Shown: positions 58,643 to 64,000 of the stretch, one piece after another
Layout: the number at the start of each line of letters is the position of its first letter
How positions within the stretch are numbered: position 1 is the stretch's first letter
NCBI RefSeq assembly: GCF_037940415.1
Contig: NZ_CP149798.1
Location: 6,295,001-6,359,000, forward strand
DNA from: Streptomyces sp. f51
GTDB taxonomy: Bacteria > Actinomycetota > Actinomycetes > Streptomycetales > Streptomycetaceae
Length of the DNA: 64,000 nt
Reading direction: 5' to 3'
Program-made: the position numbers and the translations under genes
Notes under the pieces: generated by a model
The model's input: the letters and a program-made list of their open reading frames with translations, nothing else
Database searches by the model: none
Told to the model about the DNA's origin: nothing

Positions 58643-59515
58643 TCAGGAGACGACCTTGAAGTACGGGATCTTGTCCGGGTCCTGGCCGAAGGCGGCACCG
58701 AGATAGACGACCGACAGCTTGGCGAGGGTCCCGTCGTCGATCAGCTGCTTGATGACGCGGTCCAGCTCCTTCTTGTTCGGCGTCCCCAACGGGTACAGGG
58801 CTCCGTACCCCTGGTCGGTCCGGTACTGGCCCACGAGCCGCACCCGGCCCGCCCGCTTCTGGGGATACGCGAGGAGGATCGTCGTGTCGTGGACCACCGC
58901 GTCGATCCGGCCCTTCTCCAGCGCCGTGACCATGTCCGGGTCGTTGGGGAAGGCGGTGACGGGCTTGGTCGGCTTGAGGCGGTTCTTGACGAACGCCTCG
59001 CCCGTGGTGCCCTCCGCCACTCCGATGCGGACGTCACGGATGTTGTTCCCGTTGATCTTCTCGTCGTCCCTGATCAGCACGCCCAGGGTCGAGTCGAGGT
59101 AGGGCGGGGAGAACTCGGCGACCTTGCTGCGTTCCGGGGTGATCGTGATCTGCGCCAGGGCCAGGTCGAAGTTCTTGGTCTTCCCGGACACGACCACCGG
59201 GAAGGGAGCGTTCTCCACCTTCACCCGGTTGAGTCCGGACCGGTAGGCGATGTTGGCGGCCATGCAGTACTCGTAGCCGCTCTTGACGGTGGCCGGCGTC
59301 TTGCCGTTCCACCAGCCGGGTGCGGGCAGGGTCGTCTTCACCGTGAGGACGCCAGGGGTCCTGGGCGACAGATGGAACTGCCCGTAGTGTCCCGTGACCT
59401 GACAGTCCCCGTACTGGGCCTTCGACGACTCGGACTCGCCCTTGTCACAAGCCGATGTCGTGACGATGAGCGCCACGCCGGCAGCCAGGGAGACGATCGC
59501 TGCCGCGGCGCGCAT
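58643..59515 (-). CDS. Solute-binding lipoprotein (SBP family 3, amino-acid type)
   Basis: A 290-residue exported lipoprotein. The signal peptide ends in a lipobox with C23 in VTTSACDKG. The family 3 fold is seen from VLTVKTTLPAPGWWNG to the C-terminus, with the hallmark NFDLALAQITITPERSKVAEFSPPYLDS and VGVAEGTTGE-like segments. It probably delivers an amino acid or similar polar solute to an ABC permease, but no permease or ATPase gene is adjacent, making it an orphan binding protein or signalling lipoprotein. GGAGGTG lies two bases before ATG 59518 and five before ATG 59515, so I choose 59515. Confidence 0.9.
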   Translation of the reverse strand: MRAAAAIVSLAAGVALIVTTSACDKGESESSKAQYGDCQVTGHYGQFHLSPRTPGVLTVKTTLPAPGWWNGKTPATVKSGYEYCMAANIAYRSGLNRVKVENAPFPVVVSGKTKNFDLALAQITITPERSKVAEFSPPYLDSTLGVLIRDDEKINGNNIRDVRIGVAEGTTGEAFVKNRLKPTKPVTAFPNDPDMVTALEKGRIDAVVHDTTILLAYPQKRAGRVRLVGQYRTDQGYGALYPLGTPNKKELDRVIKQLIDDGTLAKLSVVYLGAAFGQDPDKIPYFKVVS

Positions 59516-59686
59516 CATTGCACCTCCGGTGGGGGCATCCTCCTTGAGCCACCATAAATCACCCCGAACCGTACGACCGCCGGAGCCACGGGGAGGAGTG
59601 GCCTGTCCGGCGGCCGCGGTACGACGTGCGACGGTGCCGGCGGGGCGGCCGGACGAGCGGGTCGGACCCGGCTCGGAGGCTCGGGT

Positions 59687-62098
59687 CTACCGTGGAGCGG
59701 GCGCGGAGGGCCGGCCGCCGTCGGGCAGCCGAAGCCGCTTCAGGGCGAGGGCGTTGACGGCGACGACGAAGCTGGAGCCGGACATGGCCAGCGCGGCGAT
59801 CTCCGGCCGCAGGACGAAACCGAAGGCCGGTTCGAACACGCCCGCGGCGATCGGCAGCGCCAGCGCGTTGTAGCCGATGGCCCAACCGAGGTTCTGCCGC
59901 ATCGTGCGCAGGGTGCCGCGACCGATGCGCAGGGCGGTGGGCACGTCCAGCGGGTCGGAGCGCATCAGGACCAGGTCCGCCGTCTCGATGGCGACGTCGG
60001 TGCCCGCGCCGATCGCGATGCCGAGGTCGGCCCGCGCGAGCGCCGGAGCATCGTTCACACCGTCGCCCACCATGGCCACCTCGCGGCCACCGGCCTGTAG
60101 TTCCGCCACCTTCGCCGCTTTGTCCCCGGGCAGGACGTCGGCGACGACCGTGTCGACACCGAGCTGCCCGGCGATCCGCTCTGCGGTCGCACGGTTGTCG
60201 CCGGTGAGCATGACGACCTCGACACCGAGCGCGTGCAGTTCGCGGACCGCGGCCCCCGATGTCTCCCTCGGCGCGTCGGCGATGCCGATGAGTCCGGCCG
60301 CGCGGCCGTCGACCGCCGCGATCACGACCGTACGACCCGTGGTGGCCAGCCCCTCCCGGTCCCGGGCCAGTTCCGCGAGGTCGACGCCCTCACGCTCGGC
60401 CAGCCGGCGGTTGCCGACCACGACCCGGTGGCCCGACACCCGGGCGATCGCTCCCTGGCCGGGCACGTTCTCGAAGTCCACCGCCCGCTCGCCCGCGAAG
60501 CCCCTGGCCTCGGCGTACCGTACGACGGCCCGGGCGAGCGGGTGCTCGGACTCCCGCTCCACGGCGGCCACCAGCCGCAGGAGATCCTCCTCGGTCGTAC
60601 GGGCGTCCGTGAGGACGTCGGTGACCTCCGGCTCGCCCCTGGTGAGCGTGCCCGTCTTGTCCATGACGACGGTCCGCACACGGGCCGAGTTCTCCAGGCC
60701 CAGGGCGTTCTTGAACAGCACGCCCCGCTGCGCGCCGAGACCGGTTCCCACCATGATCGCGGTGGGCGTGGCGAGCCCGAGCGCGTCCGGACAGGTGATC
60801 ACGACGACGGTGATCGCGAACAGCATGGCGTCGCCGAACGAGCGGCCCGCGATCAGCCATACGGTCAGCGTCACGGCGCCGCCGATCAGGGCGACGAGGA
60901 CCAGCCAGAACGCCGCGCGGTCGGCCAGCCGCTGCCCTGGGGCCTTGGAGTTCTGTGCCTGCTGGACGAGTTGCACGATCTGGGCGAGAGCGGTGTCGGA
61001 GCCGACTTTCGTCGCCCGGACCCGCAGGGTGCCGTTCGCGTTGATCGTGGCGCCGACGACCGATGAGCCCGGTTCCTTGTGCACGGGCAGGCTCTCGCCC
61101 GTGACCATCGACTCGTCGATCTCGCTGGTGCCCTCCTCGACCGTACCGTCCGCGGCGATCCTCGCTCCGGGGCGGACCAGCAGCAGGTCACCGACCACGA
61201 TCTCGGCGGTGGGCACCTCGACGGGTTCGCCGTCGCGCAGGACGAGCGCCTTGGGCGGGGCGAGGTCGAGCAGGGTGCGGATGGCGTCGTTGGCGCCGCC
61301 GCGGGCCCGCATCTCGAACCAGTGGCCCAGCAGGACGAACGAGGCCAGCACGGTGACCGCCTCGTAGAAGACGTCGCCGCCTCCGGTGAGGGTGACGACC
61401 AGCGAGTACAGCCAGCCCGAGCCCACCGCCACGGCCACCAGCACCATCATGTCGAGGGTGCGGGCGCGCAGGGCCCGCCAGGCACCGGCGAAGAAGATCG
61501 TGCAGGAGTGGAGGATCACCGGCAGGCTCAGCAGCAGCGCCCACACGTCCTCGCGCAGTCCGAAGGGGACGGGCAGGTCCAGGTGGAGGACGTCCCTGCC
61601 GATCGGCGACCACAGCAGGATGGGGACCGAGAACAGCGCGGCGACGAGGAACCGGTTGCGCAGGTCGGCGACCATGCCGGCCATCGACATGCCGTCGTGC
61701 CCGTCGTGTCCTCCCGTCTCGTCCGGGGAGGGCGCGGGTGGACCGGGCTCGGCCATCGGGTCGCAGAGGTGCGAGGGGACGGACCGGCCCGCGCAGTGGT
61801 AGCCGCACTCCGTCACCCAGTGCCGCAGCTCGGCCAGGGACGTACGCCCGGGGTCGTAGACCACGGTCGCCGTCTGGGCCACCGGGTTGGTCTCGACATC
61901 GAGCACCCCCGGCCGCCGCCCGAGGACGCCGGTGACGGTGCTCTGCTGGGAGGCCCAGCGCAGTCCCCGGACGTCCAGCACGACGGTGCCGAGGTCCGTG
62001 GATGCCTCGGCGCGGCCGCCGTGCTCCGTCTCCTGGTCGTCCACGGCACCACTGTGGCGCAGCGGTTCCCGCTCCGGGGCCGATCCCGGGGCGGACAC
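59687..62098 (-). CDS. CPD-type heavy-metal P1B ATPase with degenerate HMA domain
   Basis: About 803 residues. The N-terminal HMA-like domain (about 30-105) has VRGLRWASQQ where CxxC should be, so it cannot bind metal in the usual way; a His/Met stretch (GGHDGHDGMSMAGM) follows. Eight spans carry the core: TGES, CPD at 436-438 (VITCPDALGLATPT) in place of CPC, phosphorylated D480 in DKTGTLT, SEHPLA and GDGVNDAPALA. Homologues are annotated as copper-translocating; direction and metal are inferred. I place the start at GTG 62098 (MSAPGSAPE) by family N-terminus; ATG 62212 and GTG 62044 are alternatives. It is divergent from the carbonic anhydrase. Confidence 0.9.
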   Translation of the reverse strand: MSAPGSAPEREPLRHSGAVDDQETEHGGRAEASTDLGTVVLDVRGLRWASQQSTVTGVLGRRPGVLDVETNPVAQTATVVYDPGRTSLAELRHWVTECGYHCAGRSVPSHLCDPMAEPGPPAPSPDETGGHDGHDGMSMAGMVADLRNRFLVAALFSVPILLWSPIGRDVLHLDLPVPFGLREDVWALLLSLPVILHSCTIFFAGAWRALRARTLDMMVLVAVAVGSGWLYSLVVTLTGGGDVFYEAVTVLASFVLLGHWFEMRARGGANDAIRTLLDLAPPKALVLRDGEPVEVPTAEIVVGDLLLVRPGARIAADGTVEEGTSEIDESMVTGESLPVHKEPGSSVVGATINANGTLRVRATKVGSDTALAQIVQLVQQAQNSKAPGQRLADRAAFWLVLVALIGGAVTLTVWLIAGRSFGDAMLFAITVVVITCPDALGLATPTAIMVGTGLGAQRGVLFKNALGLENSARVRTVVMDKTGTLTRGEPEVTDVLTDARTTEEDLLRLVAAVERESEHPLARAVVRYAEARGFAGERAVDFENVPGQGAIARVSGHRVVVGNRRLAEREGVDLAELARDREGLATTGRTVVIAAVDGRAAGLIGIADAPRETSGAAVRELHALGVEVVMLTGDNRATAERIAGQLGVDTVVADVLPGDKAAKVAELQAGGREVAMVGDGVNDAPALARADLGIAIGAGTDVAIETADLVLMRSDPLDVPTALRIGRGTLRTMRQNLGWAIGYNALALPIAAGVFEPAFGFVLRPEIAALAMSGSSFVVAVNALALKRLRLPDGGRPSAPAPR

Positions 62099-62193
62099 CG
62101 CGCGTTCCCACCGGATGACGCAGCGGCGCGGCGACCTCGACGCGGCCCGGGCCGCGGTTGCGTCCTTTCCGCGAGGTCGGCGACCGTCCGGGT

Positions 62194-62209
62194 TATCGCA
62201 TATCGCATA
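62194..62209. promoter_or_regulatory. TATCGCA direct repeat in the ATPase/carbonic anhydrase divergent region
   Basis: Two head-to-tail copies of TATCGCA (62194-62207) followed by TA form an AT-rich island in the 163-base divergent promoter region. On the minus strand this reads TATGCGATATGCGATA. It could supply a -10 element, or an ArsR/CsoR-like metal regulator site; both are guesses. Confidence 0.45.
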
Positions 62210-62261
62210 CATGGATCGGGTAGAGGTCTTCCGTCACCGACCCGAGTGAGGTAGCCCTTCC

Positions 62262-62816
62262 ATGACGACTTCAGCATCTCGACGTCAGGCCCGGTCCGCC
62301 GACCCGCTTCCGGCCGGCGGGTCGGTCACGGACCGGCTCGTGACGGCCAATCGCGAGTACGCCGCCCGATTCGTGGACACCGGCAGGGACGCCCGTCCGG
62401 TCCAACGCGTGGCCGTCGTGGCCTGTATGGACGCCCGCATCGACCTCCACGCGGCGCTGGGACTCCAGTTGGGCGACTGCCACACCGTGCGCAACGCGGG
62501 CGGTGTCGTCACCGACGACACCATCCGCTCCCTGACGATCAGTCAGCGTGCCCTCGGGACCCGCAGCGTCATACTCATCCACCACACGGGCTGCGGCCTC
62601 CAGAGCATCACCGAGGAGTTCCGGCACGAGCTGGAGATGGAGGTCGGACAGCGGCCGGCCTGGGCGGTCGAGGCGTTCCGTGACGTCGACCAGGACGTAC
62701 GGCAGTCGATGCAGCGGGTGCGTACGTCACCGTTCCTGCCGCACACCGACGACGTGCGCGGGTTCGTCTTCGACGTCACGACCGGGCTGCTGCGGGAGAT
62801 CGACCCGCGGCTCTGA
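62262..62816 (+). CDS. Beta-class carbonic anhydrase
   Basis: A 184-residue zinc enzyme. The metal ligands are C55 (with D57 and R59) in VACMDARID and H108/C111 in HHTGCGLQ, matching the Cys-His-Cys site and the Asp-Arg dyad of beta-carbonic anhydrases. It hydrates CO2 to bicarbonate in the cytosol. It is shorter than plant-type enzymes but normal for the small actinobacterial group. The ATG at 62262 has GTGAGGT nine bases upstream. It faces the P-type ATPase; a link through zinc homeostasis is conceivable but unsupported. Confidence 0.94.
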   Translation: MTTSASRRQARSADPLPAGGSVTDRLVTANREYAARFVDTGRDARPVQRVAVVACMDARIDLHAALGLQLGDCHTVRNAGGVVTDDTIRSLTISQRALGTRSVILIHHTGCGLQSITEEFRHELEMEVGQRPAWAVEAFRDVDQDVRQSMQRVRTSPFLPHTDDVRGFVFDVTTGLLREIDPRL

Positions 62817-62930
62817 GCCGCCCGTCCCGATCCCTCGCCGCCGGGTGGCCGCGTCGTCGCCCCGCGGCGAAAGGGCGGCCCCGGCCGGAACGGTCCGTGC
62901 ACGGCTCTGGTGCCCACGGGCATGCGCCCC

Positions 62931-62943
62931 GCATACTGTATGC
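62931..62943. promoter_or_regulatory. GCATAC-T-GTATGC palindrome upstream of the acyl-CoA-dehydrogenase-like gene
   Basis: GCATAC and GTATGC form a perfect 6+6 palindrome around one T, 41 bases before the next start codon. It contains ATACTGTATG, also present in operator C at 38825-38833. A regulator gene of the FCD type lies just downstream, at the window edge. Confidence 0.7.
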
Positions 62944-62983
62944 AGTTCCCGTGGGGAGCTGTTCGCGAGGAGGGGGGCGCCCC

Positions 62984-63799
62984 GTGTCCTGTCGCACTTC
63001 TCTCTCGGTCGTCCTGGCCGAAGTCGTCGGGCTCGCGGCCGAACGGGCTTCGGGGGAAGGCCGGTTCCCCCGTGATGCCGTGTCGGCGCTGGGCCGTGCG
63101 GGGGTGCTCGGGCTGACGGTCGCCCGGGAGTTCGGCGGTGGTGGGTTCGGGCTCGCGGAGGCGGCCGACGTGGTCGCGCGGACCGCGCGGGTCTGCCCGG
63201 CGACGGCCGCCGTGCTCACGTCCCACTTCGCGGCGGTCGCCGCCGTCGAGTGGTGCGGGGGGTCCTGGGTGCGCGAGGAGATCACCGCCGGCCGGCACCT
63301 CGTCGGCCTCGCGCTCTCCGAGGACGGACCGTGCGGTCCCGGAGCGGGGGACCCGTACGGACCGTCCCGTTCGGCCGCGACGCGTTTCGCCGACGTGGTC
63401 GCCCTGCGGGGCCGCAAGCGTGAGGTGGTCGCGGCGGGGGAGGCCGACAGCTATCTCTGGTCCTCGCGACCGCTCGCCGGGCCGGACGGTCTGACGCTGT
63501 GGGTCGTTCCGGCGCAGGCCCGCGAACTCTTCGTCCCGGCCAGGCCCGACGGGGGAGGGCCCAGGGGCAGCGGGACCGCCACGCTGTACGCGGATCCGGT
63601 GCTCGTGCCCGCCGACGTGATGCTCGGGCGGGACGGCGGAGGGCGGGAGATCCTGCTGAGCCGGGTACGGCCGTGGCTGCTGGAGCTGGAAGCCGCCGCC
63701 GACAGCGCACTTCCCGGACCAGGCCTCGGAGTTGGACCTGGTCCCGGACGGGGACGCGGACGTGCCCCCGGAACGGGATCCGGCGGGCGGCGGGAGTGA
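62984..63799 (+). CDS. Short acyl-CoA dehydrogenase-like protein lacking the C-terminal domain
   Basis: A 271-residue protein. The N-terminal helical domain of acyl-CoA dehydrogenases is clear (FPRDAVSALGRAGVLGLTVA, REFGGGGFGLAEAADVVAR) and the middle beta-domain is recognisable up to about residue 230 (LTLWVVPAQAR, VLVPADVMLGRDG). The four-helix C-terminal domain that completes the FAD site and holds the usual catalytic Glu is missing; instead the protein ends in a Gly/Pro/Arg tail (GPGLGVGPGPGRGRGRAPG). It is about 100 residues shorter than the family norm, so it may be inactive or a binding protein. The GTG at 62984 has GAGGAGGGGGG upstream. It converges on the GntR regulator. Confidence 0.75.
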   Translation: MSCRTSLSVVLAEVVGLAAERASGEGRFPRDAVSALGRAGVLGLTVAREFGGGGFGLAEAADVVARTARVCPATAAVLTSHFAAVAAVEWCGGSWVREEITAGRHLVGLALSEDGPCGPGAGDPYGPSRSAATRFADVVALRGRKREVVAAGEADSYLWSSRPLAGPDGLTLWVVPAQARELFVPARPDGGGPRGSGTATLYADPVLVPADVMLGRDGGGREILLSRVRPWLLELEAAADSALPGPGLGVGPGPGRGRGRAPGTGSGGRRE

Positions 63800-63825
63800 C
63801 GGGCTCGGTGCGGGAGACCCCTCGG

Positions 63826-64000
63826 TCAGTCCTGGCCCGTGCCGGCGGCGAGCTGCCTGCGGTAGAAGCCGGTGGTGCGCTCGGTGTGCTTGCGCATGAC
63901 CTCGCCGGCGCGGTCGGCGTCGCCCTTGGCGATGGCCCTGATCAGCTGGGCGTGCTCGTTCCAGGCCTCCTTGCCGCGGGGCCGCGCGATCGGTGTGTAG
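63826..64000 (-). CDS. GntR/FCD-family regulator, C-terminal end only
   Basis: The frame runs out of the window and gives 57 residues to a TGA at 63826. The end of an FCD domain is clear: EAWNEHAQLIRAIAKGDADR, followed by AGEVMRKHTERTTGFYRRQ. It is close to the C-terminus of the regulator at 31700-32374, including YTPIARPRG against YTPVARQRG, so the two are paralogues. This suggests that related catabolic genes, possibly oxalyl-CoA decarboxylase, lie just beyond the edge. Confidence 0.88.
   Translation of the reverse strand, partial: YTPIARPRGKEAWNEHAQLIRAIAKGDADRAGEVMRKHTERTTGFYRRQLAAGTGQD

Overview
The window is very GC-rich, densely coded on both strands, with many GTG and a few TTG starts and strong G-rich ribosome binding sites. 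Together with its secreted CBM2 cellulases, GH75 chitosanase, XRE/MmyB regulators and SpoIIE-type phosphatase, this points to a Streptomyces or close relative. About 48 protein genes and one tRNA can be supported. Many start codons were moved inward from the longest reading frame because of a ribosome binding site or family N-terminus.

Layout. 1-7.4 kb: 3' end of dnaK, two XRE-type regulators, a pterin dehydratase and methyltransferase pair, and a small two-gene unit facing a WYL regulator across a perfect 9+9 inverted repeat. 7.5-15 kb: a cellulose/xyloglucan cluster (GH74 and GH48 on the minus strand, GH5 on the plus strand) whose central divergent promoter carries one perfect and one imperfect CebR-type box. 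15-26 kb: dioxygenase, His-rich methyltransferase, SDR, GH75 chitosanase with a palindromic operator, aldo/keto reductase, acyl-CoA synthetase, LysR regulator facing a bile-acid-symporter-like carrier, sialidase, and an isochorismatase-fold protein without the nucleophilic Cys.

26.6-42.8 kb looks like an oxalate/formate (C1/C2-CoA) catabolism region: fdhD, a ketopantoate-reductase-like gene, an oxalate:formate-antiporter-type (OFA) carrier with a 53-residue membrane mini-protein, a KAS III-like enzyme, an FCD-type GntR regulator, then a minus-strand operon frc - ADP-forming acyl-CoA ligase - two tandem OFA carriers, divergent from a second-copy-type sucC-sucD pair and followed by an aldehyde dehydrogenase. 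Oxalyl-CoA decarboxylase is not in the window. A partial second FCD regulator at the right edge, preceded by a GCATAC-type palindrome, suggests the locus continues. Related GCATAC/GTCGACG motifs recur in three promoter regions and suggest one regulon.

42.9-52.5 kb: DUF2254 membrane protein, tRNA-Leu(GAG), and a 2365-residue RHS/YD-repeat polymorphic toxin with a C-terminal Hint autoprocessing domain, a short variable payload resembling a ParB/sulfiredoxin-type fold, and an overlapping 118-residue candidate immunity gene. 52.5-64 kb: L,D-transpeptidase, 2H phosphoesterase, SGNH hydrolase, PAS-GAF-PP2C-HATPase sensor phosphatase, solute-binding lipoprotein, CPD-type metal P-ATPase divergent from a beta-carbonic anhydrase, and a short acyl-CoA-dehydrogenase-like protein.

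The best candidates for something little described are the toxin payload/immunity pair, the mini-protein beside the OFA carrier, and the shared operator motif across the oxalate-like region.
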